NCBI GenBank assembly: GCA_018136815.1 | Contig: CM030942.1 | Location: 239,976-303,975, forward strand | DNA from: Isochrysis galbana | Taxonomy: Eukaryota > Haptophyta > Isochrysidales > Isochrysidaceae | Length of the DNA stretch: 64,000 nt | Direction of reading: 5' to 3' | Translations under genes and position numbers: made by a program | Shown here: positions 20,827 through 30,572 of the stretch, piece after piece | How the letters are laid out: the number at the start of each line of letters is the position of its first letter | Position numbering within the stretch: position 1 is the stretch's first letter | Notes under the pieces: model-generated | Seen by the model: the letters and a program-made list of their open reading frames with translations, nothing else | The model's database searches: none | What the model was told of the DNA's origin: nothing

Positions 20827-21119
20827 CTTTTCATCTCGCCGAGGAGAGAGAGAGAAGGGGGCGTACCATCGGCGAGGGGGTAGTGTGGTGCACATACTCC
20901 TCTGGTTCTTTCACTGAGCAGAGGGGTTTTTCACAATATACGGGGACCCTCCAGGTGGGCGCTGGATAAGCTCGGATGGAGAGGGTATAATGGAGAGAGA
21001 GAGAGAGAGAGACAGACAGAGAAGAGACGAGACCGATTGTCCCTTAGGAACGGAGGGAGAGACGGGGAAGGAGAGGAGGAGAGGCTGGCCGCGAGATCTC
21101 GCGCTCCGTCGCCTCTCTC

Positions 21120-21169
<50 letters not shown>

Positions 21170-21617
21170 CCTTTTCTCCGAAGCCTCCCCTCCGTCGCGT
21201 GGGCCCACCCTCTCTCCCTTCACCCCCTCTCCTCGCTTCTCCTCCTCCCCACCGCCCCACAATCCGAGCCGAGCAACCCGCCCTCCTCCCACGCAGCACC
21301 AACAGCACTGTCCCTCCACCCCAACCCCCGCGACTCCACCCAGCCGTGCCTCTCCGCTTCCAGCCCCAATCCCCTTCCCCTTTCCTTCCTTCCGGCCACT
21401 CCTCTCTTTCGACCACTGCCAAACTCCTCCGCCTCCAACCCCCACTCCAACCTCTTTACTTCCTCTCCTTCAACTCCATTCCTTCCTCTCCTTCCCACCA
21501 CTGCCCACTCCTCTACTCATCTACCTGATCTATCTCCACTTCTTAACCACTTCCAGGCCGACCGCCCAATTCTTCCACTTCCTCTTCCTCTAGCACCGCC
21601 TTCTCTTTTTCCCAGTC
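18330..21617. other. Intergenic region rich in simple repeats
   Basis: No gene with family support is seen. Contents are: two copies of GTTGCTTGTTGC(C/T)CGGCGCCTG near 18885 and 18983; a TTCGCGAAC triplet of palindromes at 19077-19108; a possible 63-codon ORF at 19481-19672 (MPPKGKMKPPSPTDPELQ...), unrecognised; 11-bp GTGAAACCCGA repeats at 19700-19790; (CT)n tracts at 20580-20680, 20787-20824 and 21128-21172; and a C/T-rich leader running into the NRPS-like gene. Confidence 0.5.
19700..19792. repeat. Inverted and tandem GTGAAACCCGA repeats
   Basis: CTCGGGTTTCAC at about 19709 is followed about 30 bp later by three to four near-tandem copies of its reverse complement core (GTGAAACCCCGGA, GTGAAACCCGAA, TGAAACCCGAG, TGAAACC). 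This can form a hairpin or offer several equivalent sites to a DNA-binding protein. Function unknown. Confidence 0.6.
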
Positions 21618-24600
21618 ATGTGGCACTCAACGCCGAGCTGCATCCCATCCGAGTGGAGGCGCAAGGGCGCAGACCAGCTCAGCAAGCGGCTCCAGCAAGC
21701 GCATGTCTCTGACGCCCCTGCCTATCTTTGGTTTGAGGGTGAGCAGCGCCGCACCATCTCCTTCTCCGAGGCCGCCTCGCGCAAGGGATCTCTCTCCGCG
21801 TGCATCCGTGCTGCAGCTGTGGCAACACGCAGAATCAGCACTCTCTCCGAGGACCGCGCCTTTACGGTTGGGCTCGTCCTTCGCCGCACCGCCTCGCTGC
21901 CTCTCTCTCAAGCCGCCTGCTTCGCAGCCGGAGCCACCTTTGTCCCGTGCGATCCGTCGTGGCCGGCAGCACGGACTGTCGACATCCTGGCCGAGGCGGA
22001 TGCATCTATTGTGATCATCGACGGTGAAGCCGGGGACGAGCAGACGGCTCTCGTTGAGGCTCTTCTCGCGCAGAAACAAGTCGGCGCCGTCATTAAGCTC
22101 GACGACGAGTGTCGCGTACTCGACTTGATGAGGTCTGCGTCCTTTGCTGAGGACGAATTCAGCCGCGCGTGCGACGCGGCCATCGTGCAGATGCGCCAGT
22201 CGACATGGACGTGGGCGCCCCCCGAGGTGATGTACATCATGTACACATCCGGATCCACCGGCCGTCCTAAGGGCTGCATTGTGCCAACGTGCGGCGTATG
22301 GCACCGCTTCAACTGGGGAACTAAACTGCTCGGCTTTAGCCGGGCCGATACTTTTGTGCTTAAGACGCCCTTGACGTTCGATTGCTCCATACCAGAGATG
22401 TGGGTGCCGATGTACCTCGGCTGCACCTCGGTCATAGTCCCCGACGGCGCCCACCTCGACTTCACCATTGTGAAGGACACCCTCACCCGCGGGCGTGTCA
22501 CCGTGGCTCACTTCGTGCCCTCGGTTCTCTCTCTCTTCCTCGACTTTGTCTCTCCTGGCGACCTGCCTGACCTCCGGCAGATTTCGTGCACCGGCGAGGC
22601 GCTCCTGCATTCACATCGCCACAAGCTGACCAGCAAACTTGGCCGGCCGCTCCCGCTTTATAACCTGTATGGCCCAACCGAAGCCTCTGTCGAGGTGAGT
22701 TTCTTCGAGGCGTCGGATGGCTGTCAGGGCGTCAACCATGGCTTCCCCATCGGCTATGCGGGCGATGGCGATGTGTTGCTTTACGTTGTGGATCCGACCG
22801 ACCCTTCGCGCCTGCTTGCTGATGGCGAGAAGGGTGAGCTTTGCATCGGCGGCTGCCAGGTCGCCTACGGCTACCTTTCGCGGCCTGACCTGAGCGCCGA
22901 GCGCTTCCTGCCTAACCCTCATGGCGTCCCCGGGCTGATGTACCGCACTGGTGATCTGGCTATCCGTGATGCGAGTACCGGCTGGCTCGAGTACAATGGC
23001 CGCGCCGACAGGCAAGTCAAGGTTGGTGGTGTGCGGATGGAGCTCGGCGAGATCGAGGCAGTCTGCCAGCGCCTCTTCCCCGAACAGCTTCTCCATGTGG
23101 CAGTGGAGAAGGTCGGTGATCGACTCGTCGGGGTGTGCGCACCGCCCGCGGGAGTGCCGCCACCCGAGCCGAGCGTCATCCAGACGGCGCTGAGCGCCGA
23201 GCTGCCCTCATCCTACGTCCCAGCCGAGTGGCTCTTCCGGGATTCGCTCCCTTTGGGCTCAGCTGGCAAGGTGGACCATAGGAAAGTGATGGCGTGGATC
23301 GCCGACCAGGAGAAGGCGGCCGTCTGGGGTAATATCTACGACCAACTGTACTTTGCTGATGGCCTTCAAGTCTCTGATGGTGGCACTGACCCGTTTATGG
23401 ATTGGGCGGCGTATACGGACTCGTTCACAGGCAAGATGCATGAGCGGTCAACCATCGCGGAATGGGTCGACGAGACTGTCAAGGAGATTGTGGCGCTCCG
23501 TCCGACGTCCGTGATCGAGATGGGTTGTGGCAAGGGCATGATCCTCTTCAAGGTGGCCGCCTCGACGGGCGTCACGTCCTACGTTGGATGCGACCTCTCG
23601 CGCCTGGCCATCGGACATGTGGAGCGCGTCTGGGCAGAGCACACGCTTACTAAGGAGTACGGCTGCTCTTTGAGCACTCGCGTGCGTGACGCATCCAACT
23701 TTGGCGGCTTCGCGGATCAAGGAGTTGATGCTGTCGTATGTAATGGTGTCTCCATGTACTTTCCATCAGCCGCTTACCTCGTCGAGATGCTCACGAACGC
23801 CCTTCCCAAGATCCGTCCCGGTGGCACGCTTCATTTTGGCGATGTCATTTCGCTCGAGCACATTGAGCTGTTCTTGCTGCGGAAAGCGCGCCATGCCGGA
23901 GCCTCCTTCGAGCAGCTACAAGCAACGGAGACGCGCGCCGAGCTCCTCGCGCAATCCAAGGATCGGCTCTTCAGCGCCGATCTCTGGTACGCTCTCTTTG
24001 CTCGTGGCTTGCTGCCCGGTGTTGCTGCTGTCGAGGTGCAACTGAAGCACGGCGCCGTCATGAGCGAATTCTCGCGCTACCGGTACAACGTTTTGCTGCA
24101 CATGAAGGGCTCAGATGACGCCCAGCCAAACTCAACCTCCGAGCTGGCGCGTGGTGAGGGCATCCTCTCTACACCTACCGACGCCTTGGAAGCTCGTGAC
24201 AGCGCCGAGGGTGTCGCCGCCAGCCTGGCTGCTCTGGCCACACACAGCCCTAACGATGTGCTAGCATGCCATAGCATCCCCAACGCGAGACTCACGGCAG
24301 ATAGGCTGCTAAGGGATGGCGTCGCAGACGCGCATGCCCCTGCGGCACAGCTCGGCGTCGGCGACGGTGGAGGAGTTGATCCGGCTGCTCTTCGAGCGGT
24401 GCTAGCGACAACGCTGCCGTGTCATCACGTGGTGCTCATGTGGGCGCGCGACGGACAGGTTGATGGCATGGACGTGTACGCCATCCCGCTCCGTGAAGGA
24501 GCCGAGCGTTCCGACCTTCTCGCCGGGCTGAACGTCGTGATGGCCTCTGCGCTGGAGTTCCGGTCCATGGCTGAGCTCGCGGCACGCTGCGATAAAATCG

Positions 24601-25991
24601 AGAGCTTCACCAACACGTTGGCTACCGTCGACACGAACGAACCGTCGAACGACTCAGCCAGCAGTGAGGCGGTCGCCAGCGAGGCGCGTAGTCTTTGGGA
24701 AACAGGTGGGCGTGCCGAGCGCAAGGCGGCGGTACTCAAGCTCATTGCCTCCAAACTGGGCCTCCACGATCTGAGAGAGTCCATGGCCTTTGCAGAGATG
24801 GGTGCCAACTCATTTGTCGCAATGCAAGCCGTCGGCGCCATGCGAGAGGTGCTTGGAGTTTCCGCCCCTGTTCTTAGTTTGCTTACCATGAGCCTGGGCG
24901 AGTTTGCACAGTCCGTCTGCGATGCCACGGATGGTGGCGGTGGCAAGTCGCCTGCCACCGGGTGGCTCGACATCCGCGAGGACGGCTTGCGGTCGCGAGC
25001 TCTCACTGCTGGTCTTACTTCCGAGCAGCCGTCATTCGTGTTTTTTCCACCAGCAGGCTCCGCGCCCAAGTATTTTGCTGGCGCTTACAAAGAACTCCGT
25101 CGGCTGTGCCCGACTGCCCGCTGCCTCTTCGTGCAGCCGCCAGGCCGTGACATCCGCTCTGCCGAGCCAAACGTCAAGAATGTGAAGGAATGGATCGACG
25201 CCGCCGTGGCTGCGCTCAAGCCACATCTCGTGGGCAGCAACATCACAGCTGGCCCATGCGTCTTTGTCGGCGACTCGTGGGGCGCCATTGCTGCATTTGC
25301 GGTTGCACATGCACTCCGTGCTGAGACTGGCTTCACCCCGAGTCACATGGTTGTAAGCGGCAGCTCCTCCCCGGCCGTTGCCTCGTCGCAAAATGGACTG
25401 GGCTCATTTTCGGACGCCCGTATGGACGAGCTCGGCGACGATGTGCTACTCGCTTTTCTCCGTGAGAGCGGCGGCAATCAATCGGACGCGAGCACCGAGG
25501 CAACGCTCTCCGAGCTGCTCCCCGCCTTCCGCGCTGACTGCGAGCTCTTCGAACAGTACAAGCGCCCCTCGACCTTGCCGCCGCTTCACACTCGCGCGCT
25601 GGTGATGCGCGGCGCGTTGGATGCCGTTACGACGCGCCGTGAGATGCTAGGCTGGCTCGAAGAGTTCTCAGCGGACGAGGCAGCCGTGCTTGACGTCGCC
25701 GGCGCGACGCACCGCGTCTATGAGGAAGCGGCGGCACGTGTAGCAGAGCGCCTTGTCGCACTCGTCGGCTCTACGACGGATGGAATTGTCGTCAGCGTTC
25801 CGAGCTCCCGTCGAGGCCCTCTCAAACTCGGCCCGCCTTGCGCTTTCGTGGCTGACGTAGACCCAGGCGCGCTTCGCGCCTTCCGCGAGGGCAACATCCG
25901 CTATCGCCTTGGTGGCCACTTCGGCTCCAAAGGCGAGCTCTCTCAGCTCCAAATCGTGAAGGCGCCACGCAGGGTGGCACCAACTGCCTGA
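21618..25991 (+). CDS. NRPS-like monomodule: adenylation, N-methyltransferase, carrier, thioesterase
   Basis: This uninterrupted frame encodes 1457 residues. An adenylation domain (about 20-560) has A3 YTSGSTGRPKGC near 208, A4 FDCS (Asp 255), A5 YGPTE near 351, A7 YRTGD, A8 VKVGGVRMELGE near 467 and the A10 Lys near 551. Aligned by eye to GrsA, the ten pocket positions read D-C-P-H-S-T-L-V-E-K; the leading Asp implies an alpha-amino acid. An N-methyltransferase of the kind inserted in cyanobacterial NRPSs follows (about 575-840): IAEWVDETVKEI, SAM motif EMGCGKG at 634, then RPGGTLHFGDV. The carrier domain (about 1035-1105) has phosphopantetheine Ser 1065 in MGANSFVAMQ. The thioesterase has GDSWGA (Ser 1220) and a His at about 1365. 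There is no condensation domain. Predicted chemistry is to activate one amino acid, N-methylate it, hold it as a thioester and release it by hydrolysis or transfer. A tail of about 70 residues after the TE is unassigned. The module resembles bacterial NRPSs, and the lack of introns is compatible with transfer. Confidence 0.9.
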   Translation: MWHSTPSCIPSEWRRKGADQLSKRLQQAHVSDAPAYLWFEGEQRRTISFSEAASRKGSLSACIRAAAVATRRISTLSEDRAFTVGLVLRRTASLPLSQAACFAAGATFVPCDPSWPAARTVDILAEADASIVIIDGEAGDEQTALVEALLAQKQVGAVIKLDDECRVLDLMRSASFAEDEFSRACDAAIVQMRQSTWTWAPPEVMYIMYTSGSTGRPKGCIVPTCGVWHRFNWGTKLLGFSRADTFVLKTPLTFDCSIPEMWVPMYLGCTSVIVPDGAHLDFTIVKDTLTRGRVTVAHFVPSVLSLFLDFVSPGDLPDLRQISCTGEALLHSHRHKLTSKLGRPLPLYNLYGPTEASVEVSFFEASDGCQGVNHGFPIGYAGDGDVLLYVVDPTDPSRLLADGEKGELCIGGCQVAYGYLSRPDLSAERFLPNPHGVPGLMYRTGDLAIRDASTGWLEYNGRADRQVKVGGVRMELGEIEAVCQRLFPEQLLHVAVEKVGDRLVGVCAPPAGVPPPEPSVIQTALSAELPSSYVPAEWLFRDSLPLGSAGKVDHRKVMAWIADQEKAAVWGNIYDQLYFADGLQVSDGGTDPFMDWAAYTDSFTGKMHERSTIAEWVDETVKEIVALRPTSVIEMGCGKGMILFKVAASTGVTSYVGCDLSRLAIGHVERVWAEHTLTKEYGCSLSTRVRDASNFGGFADQGVDAVVCNGVSMYFPSAAYLVEMLTNALPKIRPGGTLHFGDVISLEHIELFLLRKARHAGASFEQLQATETRAELLAQSKDRLFSADLWYALFARGLLPGVAAVEVQLKHGAVMSEFSRYRYNVLLHMKGSDDAQPNSTSELARGEGILSTPTDALEARDSAEGVAASLAALATHSPNDVLACHSIPNARLTADRLLRDGVADAHAPAAQLGVGDGGGVDPAALRAVLATTLPCHHVVLMWARDGQVDGMDVYAIPLREGAERSDLLAGLNVVMASALEFRSMAELAARCDKIESFTNTLATVDTNEPSNDSASSEAVASEARSLWETGGRAERKAAVLKLIASKLGLHDLRESMAFAEMGANSFVAMQAVGAMREVLGVSAPVLSLLTMSLGEFAQSVCDATDGGGGKSPATGWLDIREDGLRSRALTAGLTSEQPSFVFFPPAGSAPKYFAGAYKELRRLCPTARCLFVQPPGRDIRSAEPNVKNVKEWIDAAVAALKPHLVGSNITAGPCVFVGDSWGAIAAFAVAHALRAETGFTPSHMVVSGSSSPAVASSQNGLGSFSDARMDELGDDVLLAFLRESGGNQSDASTEATLSELLPAFRADCELFEQYKRPSTLPPLHTRALVMRGALDAVTTRREMLGWLEEFSADEAAVLDVAGATHRVYEEAAARVAERLVALVGSTTDGIVVSVPSSRRGPLKLGPPCAFVADVDPGALRAFREGNIRYRLGGHFGSKGELSQLQIVKAPRRVAPTA

Positions 25992-26715
25992 GTGCGCGTG
26001 GATACGCTCCGCCTAAGCGCGTCCCGACGGGTGTTGGTACGTATATTGCTTGTCGGAGTCGGCATGCATCCCAGCCGCAGATTGTCGAAAGTGCAAACGG
26101 AAGGTCGGCCTTGCATACACTTGACGGCAGCCGGACCAATGCAGCGGTAACAAATGAAATTGTGTGAGCAACGACATGCGACATGCATCACCATTTTGCA
26201 GTCTGATGTGGCCCGGAAGCCTCAGCTGCGCTCGAGTTGTTCGCCACGCCATGATGCCTATTGGTCTGATCCTCGCTCTAAGCGCGGATCCTAATTTTGA
26301 ACGCGTGATTTGTCTACCGCCCCTCCCCGCCATGAGGGGTAGGCATGGGATTGCAAGGTCCAACGTGACACTACCTGTGCTTCTGGAGCTACATGATGCT
26401 GGACATCCTAACGATGTGCCTTTGTGCACCACGAGCCCTATCACACCCTTACACGAGCAAATGCATGCATGCATTTTCGGCGCCGCCGTCAAACACAATT
26501 CTGCTTGAGCCAAGCCCTAGTGACAGTGAGATGGAGCTGCATGCCTACTCGAAGTATATGATCGAGGCACGCGGCAAGGTGACGGTCGGACGGTTTAAAA
26601 GCAACTGCTGACGATGATGATGATGACGAATGCATAAAGTATGAGGTGCTCAAAGTGGCGTATTCCTGGTTTATTCATTCCTCAATCATACAATTCAACT
26701 ATTAGTAAAGTACTA
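25992..26715. other. Intergenic, no gene seen
   Basis: Short unrecognised frames occur on both strands without domain or splice support. A small (GAT)n-like run lies at 26611-26627. Confidence 0.5.
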
Positions 26716-27225
26716 GGGTCATGGAGCACGCGCCGCTCCCCTCCTCCCTTGCCTTCACCCGCGCCGCGCCGGCCGATCGGGCCGTCACCAACGCCGAGCC
26801 GCCGAAGCGGGCGCGAGCAGCACCTAAGACTGACCAGGTGCGCACGAGCCCCGGCCCGTGCCACCATCAGTACGCTAGACATCCCAGATCCCAGTGGCCA
26901 CCATGGCCACCCAAGCCTCTCCACCTCTCCAGCCCCACACGGCCAGCCCCAAAGAGGGCCACAGAGGCAACAAGACGCACCCCATCATCGGGAAAGCCTT
27001 CGGGCTGGGCCCCTACAAAGTCGCGGCACTGGCCTCGTGCATCAGCATCAGCACAAGACACAGACCCGACCATTCCACCCAACCCCTTCCAACTTCCAAC
27101 AGGCAACAGGCAACAGGGGCCTGTGCATCACGCATCACAAGCTTCAATGTAAGCAAGACGCGTAGGTCCCTAGACCGAGAGGCCATGACGGCAAACAAGA
27201 CCAACGCAAAAAGGCCATCTGGCCC
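26716..27225 (+). repeat. ATGGAGCGCGCGCC module, copy 4, with downstream element-like sequence
   Basis: CTAGGGTCATGGAGCACGCGCC opens MEHAPLPSSLAFTRAAPADRA, then PKRARAAPKTDQ, ending at a donor CAG|GTGCGC near 26838. Beyond it one frame reads THPIIGKAFGLGPYK..., which could be a second exon of the same element, but no nuclease motif is present before the (CA)n tract. It is probably a truncated copy. Confidence 0.45.
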
Positions 27226-27227
27226 CG

Positions 27228-27501
<274 letters not shown>

Positions 27502-27634
27502 AAAATATTTTTCCAACTGGGAAGATGCGCACCTGGGCGATATTCGAATTTTGTTTTTGCTGTTACTATAATTGTTAGCTCGTTTAAGGTAATAAACCGG
27601 CATGACTTCGACTTCTCGTTCTACAGTCGCTCTG

Positions 27635-27636
<2 letters not shown>

Positions 27637-27697
<61 letters not shown>
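27637..27697. repeat. (CT)n microsatellite
   Basis: A pure CT run of about 60 bp, lying 140 bp from the (CA)n tract. No gene follows within family-level recognition. Confidence 0.9.
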
Positions 27698-27699
<2 letters not shown>

Positions 27700-29600
27700 C
27701 CTCCTCTCTCCTCTCCTCGGCCGACGGAGGGAAGTTTCGTCCAAAACATTCTCCGGTCCCAAGATGTTCCGTGGGGGGTCTCTCCGCGCTCCGCGAGGGC
27801 GAAAGGACGCGATCTCGCTCCGAGATTGGCTTCGCGCCCTCCCACGCTGCCCCGCCGTGCCCTCGGTCCCTCGCCCCCCCCTGCGGCAGGTTCTTTCCCT
27901 CCTTGTCGCCTGTTCTGGGCTTGTGCGCATGTGCCTCTCGGCGCTAGCTCGTTGGGGCTCGCGCATTGGCTCGTTGCGCAAATGTTCGCTCCGTGATTCG
28001 CTTCCTCTCTACACCCAGTGGATGCACACCCGTTGTCGCAAGGGCAACTATGGGTCTGGAGGAGTGCCGGTCCCGCCCACGCACATGCGCCTTGTCGTCG
28101 GCTTTTGGTCACAAGGATGAATGGGAGGGTATGCCAAAAGGCGTGGCCTTCTTACCCCATGGCGTGCGCGTGGCTCAATTGGCTACGGGCTCACACTAGA
28201 CGTGCGCCTTCGCGCCTTCATGATCAGGATGTGAGCGACTCGAAGGTCGCGAGTCGCGAGCTCTGAGCTTCAACAGTGGATCTTGGAGCTGATCACGATT
28301 CCAACGAGACATCCACGCTCACTCGGATAATGGCACGCAACCAGCAACCAAAATAGAAAATAACCGTACAAACGTACAAAAGACAAAAAAAAACAAAAAA
28401 GGGCCTGCCCACCTGCACCTGCCCCGAACCAGTACCCACGCTCCGAGCTAGGCTCTTGGTAGAGCACCAGGGCCGGACCCCGGAAACCGAAGAAAAAGTA
28501 ATGAAGGGGGAAGGGGAGGAGTCGGAGGAGGTGGAGGGAGGGAAGATGAGGGCGTTGTCGAAGTAGAGAAAGGGGAACCTTGAACTAGTAGGTGTGTAGC
28601 CCAGAATCTTCAGTCTTCAGATGTGTTTTTTGTAACTTGTAACTTGGGACTTGGGGGCGGCACACAGTGTGGTGGTGGTGGGACCCACAGAGAAAGCATT
28701 GGATAAATGAGCAGAAAACACAGGACGAACATAACGCGATTAACACCCATCGCAGACTGCTCGCAGACAACGAAAAGCTTAGGCACACGCCCACCCCCAC
28801 CCCACCCACAATCTACAATAACAAGAAGAATCAGCCAACCACAAAAGGCTTGCCTGGACCAGGCCCAAGGTATTGCCCTGGGCCGGGCGCCTGAAACCGA
28901 AGACAAAGAAATTAAGGGGGGAAGGAAACGAGGGGGGGCGAGGGGAAATAAGGGCGGAGTCAGTAGGGAGGTAGCGGGTAGCGGATACCGGGTCCGTAGT
29001 AGGTGCCGTAAGCTCATGAGAATTTGCTCAGATGTTTTTACGCGCGTCGGTCAATAAGACGAACTCCTACCTGCAGTTAGGGCACTCCCCTCCCGCCCGC
29101 CCCCGCTCCCCTCCCGACTGCCACGCTCGCCGCAAATCTGTCAGCATGGAACGCACGAGGCAGAACGAATGTGTGAATGCGTGCCACAAATATGATTCTT
29201 GTCTACGTCGTATCCCCGCCGCCGATCCTTGGATATATTCTAAATGTGCGATCAGCAAGGAACTCCTAGCCTTATCCAGAGGCCGGAGTAGAGTCATCTT
29301 AAGAGGCTAAGTTCGCCAAGTTGCAAGCCGGTAACCAAGACTCAACCATATAAAGAATCCCTTCTCATTGACCAGGGAAAAGGCAACGCCTTCTCACTTG
29401 AGTCACGCGGAGTCTGATATGGATGGTTCTGGTGTGAAGGCCACAGCACATGCGTGACGGTCCTCTGAAGCAAGAGAGCCATCGGACGGTCTAATTTTGC
29501 TGGTGCTCTCATTTGCAGCACTTCCACCAAGAAGCTTGTGTACCAGGAGTGTATCCATTTGTCTCCCGCTTGGAGGCGATATGCGCGACTCGCGGCCGTG
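27700..29600. other. Gene-free interval with tRNA-like SINE traces
   Basis: GAGCTAGGCTCTTGGTAGAGCACC at about 28440-28466 looks like a tRNA D-arm/A-box. It is followed by GGGCCGG..CC..GAAACCGAAGA.AAAG.AAT.AAGGGGG, and this second part recurs at about 28880-28930. GCGCGTGGCTCAATTGGCTACGGG near 28166-28190 is a further A-box-like string. No complete tRNA and no protein gene is seen. Confidence 0.4.
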
Positions 29601-29835
29601 GGACAGTCGGCACAGTCGGCACCGTTGGTGGCGTGACGACGGGGGCAGTGGGTGGCGTGACTGAAGGGATTGTCGGCGCGGTGACTGATGGAGCAGTTGG
29701 AGCTGTGACGGAGGGCACAGTGGGTGCAATGACAGATGGTACAGTGGGCGCGGTGACGGAGGGTGCAGTTGGCGGCGTCACCGACGGCGCGGTTGGCGGC
29801 GTTACGCTCGGCGGCGCCGGTGGAGTCACCCAGGG
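29600..29835. repeat. 24-bp minisatellite
   Basis: Eight or nine imperfect 24-bp units of the form GG(C/A)GCNGTGACNGANGGNNCAGTN run in register with a triplet frame. The plus strand reads GAVTDGTVGAVTEGTV and the minus strand reads PTVPSVTAPTAPSVTP; both strands are open. Third-position variation between units is seen from both sides, so the coding strand cannot be decided. It could encode a repetitive surface or wall protein, or be non-coding. Confidence 0.7.
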
Positions 29836-29999
29836 GAAGGCCTGCATCAGCGCCGAAGTGGGTTGAGGGAGGGGGGAGAGAAAATTGGGGGAGAGGAGGG
29901 GGAGTAAGACGGAAGGAAGGTGCGGCGATCGGGAGCGGCGCAGCTTTCTCCTTTCTCAACACTACTAGAGTATATTATTCTAACCGTACTACTCTACTA

Positions 30000-30522
30000 G
30001 GGTAGATTGTACTGAGTAAGTCGAGAGATTGCCCTTTTTTAATTCGAACGGGCCACCACATCTCCCGCTATATTTACTTCTGAAGGAATGAAGACGAAAC
30101 GACGTCGACGCGGGAAGCAACGAGAGAGAGGCGAGCGAGCGAAGCCATGGAGACCCCCCAAGAAGAGAGAAGAAAGAGAGAATGAGAGGAAAGAAGAGAG
30201 AGCGAGACGCAAGACAAGTCAAGGGGGAAATCCGGAGACTCGAGGGAGGGGAGGGGAAAATAGGAAGATGTTGAGGGAGAGTACTGGAGAGTATGAGAGA
30301 AGCCGCGAGAAATTTGGAGAGCCTTTGGGATATCGCTGAGAAAGAAGAGAGAGAGTAAACGGCTTGAGCGCTGAGTGGGAGGTCAGAAAGAAACGGAGAC
30401 AGAGAGAAAAGAGAGGGGGAAGGGTACTTTAGGAGGGAGGAAGGGGAAGAGAGACGGGGTAGAGAGTAGGGGGAGAGGGGGTGGGGGGGGGAAGAGAGAG
30501 AGAGGGAGAGGGAGAGAGAGAG

Positions 30523-30569
<47 letters not shown>
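30000..30569. repeat. Purine-rich leader ending in (GA)n at the start codon
   Basis: GA-rich DNA runs from about 30110 and ends in a pure (GA)n run, about 30523-30569, which directly abuts the ATG of the PLP-enzyme gene. It is most simply the 5' leader or core promoter of that gene. Confidence 0.6.
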
Positions 30570-30572
<3 letters not shown>

